Shown here piece after piece: positions 44,514 through 55,868 of a stretch of 64,000 bases of DNA. Both the position numbers and the translations under genes were made by a program. Below the pieces are notes generated by a model, which searched no databases, was not told the origin of the DNA, and worked only from the letters and a program-made list of their open reading frames with translations. The stretch lies in contig JAJEKV010000102.1 in the NCBI GenBank assembly GCA_021234155.1, forward strand, positions 1,606,456 through 1,670,455, given 5' to 3'. Position 1 is the stretch's first letter. Each line of letters opens with the position of its first letter. This DNA comes from Isoetes taiwanensis. Taxonomy: Eukaryota; Streptophyta; Lycopodiopsida; Isoetales; Isoetaceae.

Positions 44514-46110
44514 TGTGGCGTTCGGCATAATATACGCCCCAATCATTATATTATCTTGCCCGTCCTGCGACACATGTCACAAGTGACATGTACTTGAGAA
44601 TAGGACAACGTTGCACCTAGGAGCTAAAGGTTGCACCTAGGGGCAACCTTGGATGTTGGGTATGTAATTAAACATACACAACAAAAGGTTCCTTGTTCAT
44701 CCATTTCCAAATGGCTCAAAGCCATTTGCCCATGTGGATGCCCTAACCTAGATAGGGTCTATATAAGGGCTAAAACCCTAGACCCTAGCTCTCCTTTCAC
44801 TTTGCCAATTAGGGTTTTCTAGAGCTTCCTTTCCTCTTTCGCATTTAGGGCTTTCCTGGGCCAATTCGGCCAAGGTAAGGCTCGAAATCGCATTGCCAGG
44901 CTCGAAAAGTCGGTTTTGCACAACAGTTCTTGAGTAGCAGTTGTCTTGACAAGATCGGGGAGCATGGGCGCCTTCCGAGGATCAGGAGCAAGCCAAGGAG
45001 CAGGTATCTAGTTGTTCTGTTGTGCAAAACCGTCTTTAGGCATGGCAATATGCCGGTTTAGTATGTTAGATCATCTCTGGAAGCCTTGTAGATCCCTAGA
45101 TCTGAGACTCTAACGAATGAACCTAACATTGGATGTTAAGTAGATAGATTGATATGATTCTCTATCTCTGTTCTGTGATATTGCATGTATTTCACTCTGT
45201 GATCTCCTTGTTGTGGGAAGGGGGGTAGAGACCTAAAGGCTGTGTAGAAGATGCTCCTAGCATAGCACCTTAGTTCCCACATAATTGCGGCCCGTGCACA
45301 GGAGCCCACCTGGCTGTGAGTGAAGGGGCAAGGCCGGTTGATAAGGAGGAACTTGTTTCATCGTGGGACCCCTCCCTCGGTAGTAAAGCCTATCGGGGTC
45401 TTTGCTGGCTAGGCTTAATGGCTTGTCCTTTGCGTGTGGGCAAGGCATGAGCTCGACACTTCGTGGGGTGGTGGATATGACCTTCCGGTGAGTTCAAGTC
45501 GAATAAGGGCGGTGGCCCTCTAGCCGCTGCGATGAGCATGGATACCTCTGGAGAAGAGGCAGCTCTCTTCACCGCCTCATCGGGGGTTGGGGAGATGCAA
45601 CCCGGCGGTAGTAGCCCCTCTGGCTATTCACCCGGGAGGCTACGGCCAAGTCCCAACACTTTTTCAGCCTACTCTGCAAAAGTGTGCGGGGGGGGCGGAT
45701 GGAGTGGACTACCCTAAGCCATGTTCTATGCCAGCCAAATCCATTGCCATGAATTACATGCGCAATGAACTCGGAGGCCTAGCCGTCGAGTCATCCCCTT
45801 GAGTCCGAGCCACAGGTAGGATCTTTCCTTTGTATTATTGTTATGAAGGTATTGCTAACTCTGTGATGTTGCTATTGTTATGGTAATTGTGTTGTATATT
45901 ATTAGTTGTGCTCCACGTTTGTTAGTTTCCTTCGCTTGAATAGGGTCGATCCGATGGAAGGCGGATGAATGACACATCCACTCTTCCCTTGCTGGCTCTG
46001 CCCCATGGGAGTGGAGTCAGTGGATGGCCCCGTCGGGGCAAACGCCGGGGGAATGCTCCTCCTTCCGAATCTGATCACGGGCATCATTATAAGGAGTAGG
46101 GGCGTCCGCA
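44514..46110 (+). repeat. Right LTR of the nested element
   Basis: 1597 bp, starting TGTGGCGTTCGGCATAATAT and ending GGGGCGTCCGCA. It is collinear with 30889-32473, with many 1-5-bp indels at G/C-rich spots rather than a uniform spread of substitutions. Confidence 0.9.
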
Positions 46111-47274
46111 GTGGAGTACTTGGGCCATGTAATATCGGCGGAAGGGATTTCCCACGGACCCCGCAAAGATAGAAGCGATAGTTGATTGGCCAGCTCAAGG
46201 AATGTAGCGGTAGAAGCTTTCGGGTTGGCGGGATATTCTGAAAGTTAAGTGAAGGACTTTGCTAAGTGGGCGTCTCCTTTGCCGGACCTCACTAAGAGTG
46301 TTAAGGTGAAAGATTGGAGAGCACATTGGTTAGAAAAGTCCAAGTTTCCTTTGAGAAGCTCAAGGAGGCCTTGACAACAGCTCGGTTGCTTTCGTCCTTC
46401 CGGATCAGGTAAAAATAAGCTCGTGGCTACGGATGCAAGCAAGATAGCAGGGGGCAGTCTTGATGCAAGAAGAAAAAGGGTAGTAAACCTCCACGACTCA
46501 AAGAAGATGAACGGCAGCCAGAGCAACGCTACCCAACCCATGATCAGGAGCTCTTAGCCATCGTCGAGCATTATTGGAGGCATTATTTCTTTGGGAAGAA
46601 AGTTTCGATTAGATCTCGATCACGAGCCTCCGGTATCTTTTCACCCAACCACTCCTCAACCTAAGGCAAAGGAGGTGGATGGAATTCCTTGAGGAGTATG
46701 ATTTTGATATAGTATATAAGCCGGGTAAGCTTAATATTGTGGCGGATGCTCTCTCAGGAGACCGTTTGAGACAAGAACGCATTGTAATCGATTTCCACTC
46801 TTCAGTGAGTTTGGTAAGAAGATTGAAGAGACCACCGCCAATAGATGAGGATTTCAAGGAAGTATGGGAAAGCCTTTCTAGGGAGGCTAGAAACAGGATA
46901 AAGAACGGGGGAGGCCTTCAAGCATTATAAGAAGGAAGGCAACTTGTTGTATCATAAACATAAGTTGTGTGTGCCCGAATCATCGGGGGTAAAGGAAGCT
47001 AATTCTTCACGACACACACAACAGCCCAATAGCTTGAGGGCATCGCGGGGTTTATGAAGACCTACTTCAAGATTCAAGTAGTTACTTCGGCGAGGGGATG
47101 AAGAAGCGGAGATAGCCAGGTATATTCGGGAATGCCAGTTGTGTCAGCAGACCAAAGCAGAGCAACTTCGAATTCCGGGTGCCTTAGAGCCATTGGGGGT
47201 GCCAAATGCTAAGTGGGAGGTCATAAGTATGGATTTTATCACGGACTCCTAGAACTCTTGAGGGCAAGGATGCA
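46111..47274 (+). pseudogene. pol: Outer element RT end, RNase H and integrase start (frameshifted)
   Basis: Resumes the RT interrupted at 30888 with VEYLGHVISAEG. RNase H landmarks follow in several frames (ATDASKIA, PTHDQELLAI) and then [20 protein letters not shown]. The integrase zinc-binding part appears near 47090-47160 (YIRECQLCQQTKAEQLRIPG). Multiple indels break the frame. Confidence 0.85.
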
Positions 47275-48258
47275 TTGATGGTTGTCGTAGACAAGTTATC
47301 TAAGATGGCACATTTTGTGCCTTGCAGAACTACGGACACCGCATTAGATACTGCCAAGCTATTTGTAAAGGAGATTTTTAGACTCCATGGCATGCCTCGG
47401 GAGATAATTTCAGATAGGGATTCCAAATTTATGAGTGCCTTTTGGCAAGACCTCTTTAGCACGATTCAGACGAAGCTCTCCATGAGCACGGCATATCATC
47501 CCCAAACAGATGGTCAGACGGAGTGGACGAATCGCATCATCGAGGATATGCTTCGAAGTTATGTGTGGAATAAGCAATCCAAGTGGGATGAGTTCATCCA
47601 CTTGGTGGAGTTCGCCTACAATAGTGCCAAGCAGGAGTCATCTCAGATGTCTCCTTTCATGGTAAATTACGGGTACCAGTGCCTAACCCCAGATACTTGG
47701 CACAATCCTGTGTCAAAGGTGGAAGTATCCCAGCAGATGCTTGGTGATATGCAGCAGTTGGTGGAAGAAGTAAGGGGTTACTTATTGGCAGCAAGAAGTC
47801 GGCAGAAGAGTGTAGCCGACAGGCACAGGACCGTAAGAGAGTTTAAGGTAGGTGATAGCGTGTGGTTGAAGATCAAGGTTAAGCAAGCTAAGCTTCGGAT
47901 TGGTAGTTGCAAGAAGCTTGCCCCTAAGTGGGCTGGTCCGTTCAAGATTTTAGAGAAAGTGGGCTCCCAAGCCTACAAGTTGGATCTCCCGGCCCATCTC
48001 AAGGTTCACAAGGTTTTCCACATAAGTTTATTAAAAAGGCACAATCCTAACCCTGAGGAGGTTTTGGATACTCCAACTTTGTTGGAAATGACGGAAGAGC
48101 AAGTGGAAATCGTGCCTGAGTTACTTCTTGATAAGTCATTCAAGAAGACTAGGAGGTCTCAGTTCCTCCAGTATTTGGTCAAGTGGAAACACTTGCCGTG
48201 GAAAACGCAGACTTGGGTATTGGGCGAGGATTTGGAGAAGCAATACCCGAGTTTATGA
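47275..48258 (+). CDS. pol: Outer element integrase core and chromodomain
   Basis: An uninterrupted 327-codon frame: IISDRDSKFMSAFWQ (Asp2), TAYHPQTDGQTEWTNRIIED (Glu; R to W change next to the Glu block), VEVSQQMLGDMQQLVEEVRG, KLAPKWAGPFKIL, YKLDLPAHLKVHKVFHISLL and the chromodomain FLQYLVKWKHLP with TWVLGEDLEKQYPS. Asp1 lies just upstream across a frame break. It is close to the nested copy but clearly diverged. Confidence 0.9.
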   Translation: MMVVVDKLSKMAHFVPCRTTDTALDTAKLFVKEIFRLHGMPREIISDRDSKFMSAFWQDLFSTIQTKLSMSTAYHPQTDGQTEWTNRIIEDMLRSYVWNKQSKWDEFIHLVEFAYNSAKQESSQMSPFMVNYGYQCLTPDTWHNPVSKVEVSQQMLGDMQQLVEEVRGYLLAARSRQKSVADRHRTVREFKVGDSVWLKIKVKQAKLRIGSCKKLAPKWAGPFKILEKVGSQAYKLDLPAHLKVHKVFHISLLKRHNPNPEEVLDTPTLLEMTEEQVEIVPELLLDKSFKKTRRSQFLQYLVKWKHLPWKTQTWVLGEDLEKQYPSL

Positions 48259-49159
48259 AGGAGTTTGATGGGCGAGTGGTCTCCAGGCCTGGTGGACCCC
48301 ACTTCGCCCGAGGTTTAGCTTAGTATGCTTCTTAGTTAACCTTAAGTTACGGCTCATGTCTTCTAGTTGGTAGAATACATGTGCGAGAATCTTGGAACGA
48401 TAATGGGCGATGATGAGATAAACCTTTAAAAGCGTTCTCTAGGCCAACATGCGCCAAGAGGTGCGCATGACCAATAGGGTCATGCGAGAGAGAGAAAGGA
48501 AAGGCATAGTCTTGCGATGATGGGACATCGGTCGGATGCTCCCTATGCCACGATGTGGGGTCGCACACACTGGCCGTAGGGGTCATGGTGAAGGTCAAAG
48601 TGATCATGCTTGGCGATGATGGGATCGTGAGACGTTCCTAGCTTGAAACCCTTGGGGCATGATGCACTAGGGGTACTTTCGGCACGGGTAACCAAAAGTA
48701 CAAGGTAGCACTTGATCATGGGCGATGATGGGATCATCTTAAACGGTCCTTAAGCTCAAATCCGGAAGGGCCATGATCGAGTGCAAGGTATTGGTAAGGG
48801 GGGTGGTCCCCTAAAACCACAATTTTATTAATTAATTAATTAGACTAACGTAATGTGCTCCATGTGCAGGCAAGTGAGAAGGAGCATCGAGGTGGAGCGC
48901 ATTACGAGAAGATGGGGGAACCATAATTTAGATTATGAACCCTAATAACTCTTATAATAATGTTTTGGATTATTGTAAGAAGTAACCTTGTTAAGGCTAT
49001 ATAATTTTGTATAAATATAGCCTAAATTTTGACATTTAACTCTTTAATAACAAGTTGATCCTTGAATTTAAGTATATGCTTTGTCTTGTTTTGCAGGATC
49101 GAGTAGCCTCGTCACCTTAGCGCAATGCTGAGGACAACATTGTTCTAAGGGGGGGAGAA
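48259..49159 (+). other. 3' untranslated region and polypurine tract of the outer element
   Basis: Non-coding, about 0.9 kb, with GGCGATGATGGGATC-type words repeated at about 48401, 48612 and 48721. It ends in the polypurine tract AAGGGGGGGAGAA (49147-49159), directly before TGTGACG of the right LTR. Confidence 0.75.
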
Positions 49160-49875
49160 TGTGACGTTCCAGGGAAATATACGCTATAAATACGTATATT
49201 CCTGGACCCGTCACCATACAAGTCTACCTAAGTAGCCTTGTATGCATTGGAAAGTGGCAAGGGATGCACATCTAAGTTAATTGTTTAACTTAGATAACCT
49301 TAGGATAAGACCCATTTCCACATGGCCTTATCCTATTGGGCAACCGCCACACGACCTCATCCTAGTGGTGCCACGTGGCATCCCATGTGGACGCTCACCT
49401 ATATTAGCTCTAACCCTAACCCTAGACCCTTTTTCCCTGACCTAGCCTCTAAACCCTCATCTACGCGCCCGAAACTCCGTTTCGAGCACCGTTCGTCGTA
49501 GCGTAGCCTGGAGCAGCAGCCCCTGGAAGGTGTGTATGATCGTAGAGCGAGCCACGTCAAGGAGCATGGAGACGCCGGGGATGGGAGGAAGCGCTTCTGG
49601 AGGAGGTAGGTTGAGTAGAGTCCATGTTAGTTCATCTGGGAGTTAGCACTCCAGATGGGTTAGTATTTCGTAGCTAGAATAGAGCCAACCTAGATCCTTT
49701 GTTGAACATCTTGAACCCTAATCAATGAACCCTAACTGATAGTTAGATATGTATGATTAGGTTAAGATGTTCATATGATATTGTTCATGATGATTATGTG
49801 ATGTTGGTTGATCATGTTTGTTCCTCTTGTGTTGGGAAGGGGGTAGAGACCTAGGGCCATATGTAGTATGCTCCT
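49160..49875 (+). repeat. Right LTR of the outer element, first part
   Basis: Matches 24007-24709 with few substitutions and one short duplication (AATCAATGAACCCT). The match stops after TATGCTCCT, where foreign sequence begins. Confidence 0.92.
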
Positions 49876-50415
49876 TGAAAGGTTTCAGCATATAAGTCGT
49901 GTAAATCAGAGAACTCTACCTATGAGAAGCAGTGGCAGTAGGTTATGAGTTGTACATGCATTCATGAGAAGCAGTGGCAGTGAATGTAAGTGAAGAGTAT
50001 CAAAATGAAAAAGGGGCGCTGCTTGACTATGAGGTGCGTAGAATTGAATTTTAAAGCGGTTAGAGACTATCAGCGCCCCATACGTTTCCCGCCGTATAAA
50101 ATATGCGTGAAAAGAATACGTATGGAAACCTGGTTAGGTTTCAACAATTCAAACGCAATGATTGACACCTGTGGGATATTTTTGGAAAGTATATCAACAC
50201 CTGAACCGTCAGATTTTATATAGAGCTAGATATATAGATGACTGTGGAGGGCGGAGGGGGTAGGAGCGGCTGTTGTTGTTGGGCATGGTAACGGTTATGT
50301 TACAGATTGATAGAACTATGATTAATAAGTATTAAGGGATTAGTGACCATATTTTGGCTCCCTTATTACTTGCTAAGTCAAGTTGTTAATGATAAATCTT
50401 GCTAGACATCTTATA

Positions 50416-53294
50416 TCTTCTTATATTATAATGTTATTGTGTAAGTGTTGGACCCAGCCCTAAATCCAAAGGCTGAGATTTAGGGTTGAGATTTAATGGT
50501 TGAGATTTGAACACGTAAGAACCTAAAAATAAACAAAAAGATCGTGAGGTTTTTTTTGGCTATGGCGGCTAGCCTACTTTGCTTCAGAGTTTGCGTTCTG
50601 ATTATCCGACTCAAATCCTGAATCTGAGAGTCTGTTATGGAGAAGCAGCTATGGCGGCTAGCATGTAGCGTACTTTGCTTCAGAGTTTGCATTCTTCAGA
50701 GTTTGCTTCATAGTTTGCATGTGATTTTTCTTCAAGCAGGGCACAAATCGAACCAGGGGAGTTTCCGCATCATTCCGACACAAATCCGGTTGAGATTTGA
50801 TGCAGCAGAATTTAGAGTTTAGGGTTATGGCGCCCGACGGATTTTCTCTTACAGAAGGCAGGGGGTTTTCTGCTTTCTAGCGTCAGCTATTCTTTTTCTT
50901 CCCATTGTTGTGATTCTTGGGGCCGCTGCTTTAGAGAAGGAGCTATAAACTGGATGATCCTGTCATTGACGAAGCATGGCCTCTGGATTGTGTCGACTCC
51001 ATTGTAAGGTCTGTAAGCTCTGAAGTCTGCAAGTTTTGATCCGGATTTTGATTTTGAAAGCTCAGGTAGGTTGATACTCTCTGATTCCATCAGTCAACAT
51101 CACCCTAAATGCGATATTGTGTCTGTGCAGTTAAATCAAGTCTATAAGTTTAACCAAGTAGAAGTTGAAGACAATATACTCTTTTGCACAGCCAGAGTGA
51201 GCAGCATTTCGCAGACCATGGTGGTGATTGGGATATTGGGAGATTGGTGGGTCATCTATTCAGCGTCCCGCTCTTTTAGTGGTTTCTAAGGAAATGACTT
51301 CTTGGCTGGCCATACAAGTTTTGTAGCATAGTAGATATCAAATAAGAACGAGCCTGGCATTCACTTTTTTGCGTTGTGAAGATCATTTTCATATTAGGGT
51401 TCACTGATTTTGAGACAACGCAATGATGGAATTATTTCTGTGTTTGCTACATTTGCTGAATTTGCTGCCTTTGGCTTTGATCTGCGAGTTCCCCTGCTCT
51501 ACCTTTTTCTAGCTGCCTTTGAATTCTGCAGGCAACTGAGGAGGTGACTAGGGAGTTGCAAACAGGTGATAGAAGGGGAGAGCAGGAGATTCCATTACAG
51601 CTTGCCTCTGTATATAGTTTGTCTATCAAAAGGAGATTGAGACAGGAAACTCTGTTTGCCTGTCAAATTTGTTCTGACAATCAGCAAATTGTGGTTGTTG
51701 CTTGAAAGGGAGATTCTTGCGATTGGAAAAGAACAAACAACATCTGCAAGCAGTAAATCTAATTTGCATTTATAAATATTCATTCCATTTCTTAAGTCTT
51801 CAAGTGTGCGCACACTGCTTAGGCCTTTCCCACTTATAGAGTTCAATTGAAGTTTCAATTCAGGTGTGCGGTGGAGGTGCTGCAGCTATCCTTATAATAG
51901 CCCTCTTGGTGTCTGTTGTTGGGCTAGCAAGGGCACAAAAGTTCCATTACAATGCTTCATTCTCTCCTTAATGCTCCAATGCTGGTCGAATTTTAAGCAG
52001 AATAGCAAAGCTGGACCATTGTATATATTTGTTGTTGCATTAATATATGCTAATTTGAAGCAGAAGCTCTGTTCAGTTCTACGATATAAACACATTGCAA
52101 AGGGAAGTGTTGTGTTATGATGATATGGTTAATGTAAAAGGAAGTACTGTGTTATGATGAGATGGTTGTGTTCACTCAAACCTAAGAACATAATTTGATC
52201 TTGAAATTCTCCTAACATTCTTCCATGCAATGTCTTTTGAGAACATAATTTAATGTGGAAATTCCGTTGACATTTTTCTATGCTATGTGTCCAAAGCTTT
52301 AAAATAAAATTTCTTTTTAAATACCAAGTAAATTTTAGCCAGTTATGAGCCTAGGAAGATATGTGGATTTGAAACTTCCTAAAGAAGAGTTGATCATATA
52401 CTTTAGCACACATACATGTACAACAAAGTGGACCATTATAATTACAGACATGAATGGAAGCGTCAGACAATAATTCACTGTAACTACAAACATGAAACGA
52501 AGTGTAGGATAAGGACTTGCTCACTCCTTACCAGTTTGGCCCTTCGTAACTATGAATGGGAATGGAAGCGTGGGAAAATGACTTGCTCACTTTTTATCAG
52601 TTTGGCCCACAGGTCTAATAAAATTCTCTCTTTTTCTTTACACCCCAAAGACCATTGTTTTGCAACATACTTATTAATTGTTCAAAACAATGCTTCATGG
52701 ATTTTGTTGAATATATGTATCCCATGTATGCCTACTCTAATATATGTAGAGTCATGACACATTTTTCACATTTTATTCACACACACGATTAATAATATCT
52801 AAGTAGATTTTAAGGTAGCTCTAATTATAGGTGCAAAGAACTTATAAAGGTAGCTATAGATAAGGTGCTATACACAACGAAAGAATTGTCTAAGGTCGCA
52901 CTATAGAATTCAATGCCTTCAAAAGGTATGGTGTTGTTCACAACACATCCATCTTTGACTGTCCGGATCCGCGGGGAGTAAATGAAAGATCAAATCCCCA
53001 TAAAGAATAGGATCTCACCTAAATCGCCCCATGTATGTGCCCCCCCCCCCGGGACAACACAACACAACACATCCACATTCATATACAAGCAGCAAAAGAG
53101 TGACTATATGAGATTCAGTACACAATATCAACACCTCATAGACATGGTCACTTGCAATCTACATGTTCTCAAAATGATCCAATGGCCTAGAAGTTATTCT
53201 ATGCAAATGCGCAGTTACAATGGTCTAGAAGGCTATATGCAGGTTTCTAATAAAGTTCCAAATTGTACCCAGCAACGCTGGGCACCATTACTAG
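50416..53294 (+). mobile_element. Putative non-autonomous Helitron
   Basis: The 3' end has CCCAGCAACGCTGGG, a perfect hairpin with an AAC loop, followed 9 nt later by CTAG (53291-53294) and T. The proposed 5' end is TCTTATATTATAATG at about 50417, followed by GTGTAAGTGTTGGACCCAGC. Directly after the 3' end the same words restart (TATAATGTTATAGTGTAAGT at about 53297), as if a second copy began head to tail. No Rep/helicase gene is present. The interior may be captured host DNA. Confidence 0.45.
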
Positions 53295-53607
53295 TTATAA
53301 TGTTATAGTGTAAGTGTTGGACCCAGCCCTAATTTGGACGCTCCAGATTTGATCAAGCCAATGGAGGAAATGATGCCACGTCATATTTTTAAGATAACTT
53401 GGGTTTTTTTTAGCACGCCAGCCTAACCAAGCCTACACCCTTTCTTGCAATTCTAGCCTATCCACGCAGCACCTCCACCTCATCAAAAACTGATGTGGCC
53501 TTAATTTTCACCGTTAGATTTTTGTTTTTATAAATCTAAGGCCAAGAAAATTAGAAAAACGGCTAAAATAAGCAGGAGATGCAAAAGGTCACGGAATAAC
53601 CTCCTCT

Positions 53608-54304
53608 TTGCGTCGGGGCGTTTTTCCTCCTATTAAGGTCTTCCCCGCATGTTTTTCTAGGGAAAAGAAATTGAAGCAAAGCCCGGTTCTACCACTAAAT
53701 CAATCGAGGATGCCGCCATTGTGGGGCGATTCAGGTCTTATCTTTGTATCCATTGTGTTCATCCCAATCGACTATGGTCCCTCTATCGACTTTATTCGGA
53801 AAGAGCTTCTTCAATCGGCTTTGGATGTGGTTCCACCGAGGTGCAAATGGGAGCATGAACCGGTTGAGGCCTTTATGGATTCAGAAGGCAATATTTATGC
53901 TAGAGATGCACAGGGATATGAAGTGTGTAGGCATGCGATTACTTGACTTGATAAAGTCCGGACTTGCGGCAGAAGGAGAAGTGGTTTCGATCAAATCGGT
54001 GTTTCTCAAAGCGAGAACAGCCCACTCCCCTTTGAAGAATCTGGCCTTCCCAAGTACAATAGCTTTTAAGCTATATGCTAAGGACGTTATTTTCACTTTT
54101 GCGGGGTTTTGTGATGAATCTACAGCCATCAGAAGCTGCGGCAAGATTTGGCATAAGAGTGCCTCCTTTTGCGAGCCCTGCTGTCTTATGAAACGTATTG
54201 AAGAGGAATGGGCCCACGCTTCAAAGGAACCTAATATTTTCAATAAGTGTTTTTATGTCCAATGCAATTTGTTGATAGATTTTCTTAGAGGAGTCTATAT
54301 CTGA
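53608..54304 (+). pseudogene. Unidentified coding-like fragment
   Basis: Two overlapping frames give coding-like text: KWEHEPVEAFMDSEGNIYAR and YEVCRHAIT in the first (53608-53946), then IKSGLAAEGEVVS and LKNLAFPSTIAFKLYAKD in the second (to 54304). A shift near 53940 joins them. I recognise no family. It may be a captured or decayed host exon. Confidence that it is a real gene remnant is low. Confidence 0.25.
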
Positions 54305-54636
54305 GTTATAGTTTAGGAAATAAGCTTTATTTAGACAGACACCTTTGAAATGAGGAGGACAAGTGGTTGAATTAACTTTTAACTATGTTTCCATGCTCTT
54401 CATATATGTTTTTGCATAACCTTAATATGAGAGAAGGAAAAGGGTTGTCATGTTAATATATAGATGGAACCATGATTGCTTTCATAGAGGCCGAGTTAGC
54501 TTTTCTTTGGTGCAGTTCACACAAAGATGAGCACATAGAAGGAACAAATAGTCCCCCCGCTTGAAGAAGCTTTCCATTTGCCAAGAAAGCACCAAAAGAA
54601 CACCACGACATTCAGAAAATCATCGGATGTCTAATG

Positions 54637-54850
54637 CTATTGCTTGCTATATCGAAAACGAGAATGTGCCCAACAATCTAGCCATGTCTTTTCTTTGCTT
54701 GGATCGGTATGCATTTCCCATTTGGAAGAGTTAAATTTGAAGGCCCCGTCATACGCTTTATCCAAGATTAGGACCTTATCGTTGTGCATTATAGCCAAAT
54801 GCATTGTTGCTACTCCCAAGATTCTTCACTAACATCTGCCATGTTCCCGT
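54637..54850 (-). pseudogene. Glyoxal oxidase-like N-terminal fragment
   Basis: The minus-strand frame reads MGVATMHLAIMHNDKVLILD, then KWEMHTDPSKEKTWLDCWAH. This matches the glyoxal_oxid_N pattern of plant GLOX-type aldehyde oxidases (G..MH....NDKV...D...DC.AHS). A WQMLVKNLG-like piece just upstream fits after a one-base shift. Only the first blade or so is present, so it is a fragment carried in the foreign segment. GLOX enzymes are secreted copper oxidases, here without the rest. Confidence 0.5.
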
Positions 54851-55174
54851 ACTCTCATTACGCCCAAATGCTTGGTTAAGGACTAAAATTGGAGCTAAAA
54901 TGCGAACAATTCTGATCAAGTCCTTCATCACGCAAAATCCGAAATAGATACCTCAAATAGAATGAATTTGCGTAAAGCAGGATATGGAGTAGAGCTATTT
55001 TTTGCGGTGTCTTAGCCGACTACGTGGGATAAAACTATCTAGATTGAAGGTGCTAAGCACAAAGAGGCTTACACTTTTTGCTACACACCATGCATGGTGC
55101 CACAAATGAATTGTCAACGGAAGATGAGGCAGCTATTGGTACTTCCACATGCGGTGACAACATGGAAACATCAA

Positions 55175-55655
55175 CCTGGAGTAGTCCCGATGGGTGATGC
55201 CATGGGATTGCGTATCCGGAAGGTTAGAGTCATGCCAGAGCCGGATGGAGTGGTCAACCCTAGCCATTGTCTTATGCCAGCCCCGCCATTGTTATGACTC
55301 GGTCTGCTCTATCTTGAGGCCTATCCAGTCGGTCGACTTCCTTATGTGCGGATCCACGGTGGGAGCTCTCACGTTTTATGGTATGTGGCTATGTTCTTTG
55401 CACCTTTGGATATGTGATGGACTACCCTTCGAGGTAGTATTTGTATTGTTGATGCTAGTTCTGACATGTTTATTGCTTCCGCTGTTATAGGAGCCCATAG
55501 GGGAAGGGCGCGCAAGACACCTTCGTGTCCCCTCCCCGCGCTAAGGTCACCTTAGGTGCGGGGTAGACGAAGGGCCTGTGCGGTTGTTGAGCCGGATGGG
55601 GGATTTCCTGCCGAGTGTACGGCCGGGTGCCGTATGTTTAGCAGGGAGCGTCACA
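55175..55655 (+). repeat. Right LTR of the outer element, last part
   Basis: Matches the end of the left LTR (25093-25614) to the final GGGAGCGTCACA, with a few indels and a shortened stretch near 55230. It is followed directly by the TTGGT duplication (55656-55660). Confidence 0.9.
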
Positions 55656-55868
55656 TTGGTCAAAATAAATCCCAAACAACATTGGGAAAAGCGGGCATCC
55701 CTGTTTCACTCCCATATTGTTAACTACCTCCTCCTGGCATATATTGCTCATGGGAAAAGAGAGTTGTACAATAACCCTTTGATAAAGCTTAGCAACCACA
55801 CCTTTTAGCTCAGTAGGAACACCAATATGATTCATATATTCCCATATGTTCTTTCTCCTGACCATATC
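55656..55868 (-). mobile_element. Upstream RT part of the LINE split by the outer element
   Basis: The minus-strand frame reads GVVAKLYQRVIVQL and NNMGVKQGCPLFPMLFGIYF, the RT blocks that come just before YADD. The YADD block lies at 24064-23813. Removing the LTR element and one TTGGT copy joins the two halves in order, proving the insertion. Confidence 0.85.

Larger units (their letters stand above)
30889..46110 (+). mobile_element. Nested chromodomain Ty3/gypsy retrotransposon with an H3-like gene
   Basis: A 15.2-kb element with TGTGACG/TGTGGCG LTR starts and CGTCCACA/CGTCCGCA ends, inserted between the RT codons of the outer element (ATERV before, EYLGHV after). The gene order is the same as in the outer element, but the sequences are clearly diverged, so it is a sister family, not a duplicate. 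Flanks share only GTG (30886-30888, 46111-46113), so a 5-bp duplication is not cleanly visible. It holds a 1.87-kb insert in gag. Many one-base indels disrupt its genes. Confidence 0.9.
49876..55174. other. 5.3-kb foreign segment replacing part of the right LTR
   Basis: Relative to the left LTR, bases equivalent to 24710-25092 (about 383 bp) are missing and replaced by this segment. No target duplication flanks it, so it is not a simple insertion. It contains a Helitron-like element (50416-53294), unidentified frames (49990-50223, 53608-54304) and a minus-strand glyoxal-oxidase fragment (54637-54850). ATGAGAAGCAGTGGCAGT is repeated at about 49922 and 49964. A C11 run lies at about 53040. Confidence 0.7.
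24007..55655 (+). mobile_element. Outer chromodomain Ty3/gypsy retrotransposon carrying an H3-like gene
   Basis: The boundaries are set by TGTGACG..CGTCACA LTR ends and the TTGGT duplication. Order: left LTR, initiator-Met PBS, H3-like gene, structured repeats, ORF-X, (gag deleted), protease/RT, [nested element 30889-46110], RNase H, integrase, chromodomain, PPT, right LTR (itself disrupted at 49876-55174). It inserted into the RT gene of a minus-strand LINE. The two LTRs differ at very few positions where both survive, so insertion was recent. Loss of gag means it could move only with help from another copy. Confidence 0.9.

Noticed and set aside
53038-53052. C-run followed by GGG as a regulatory or G-quadruplex site
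   Set aside because: A single homopolymer run without further G tracts; more likely slippage or low-quality sequence.
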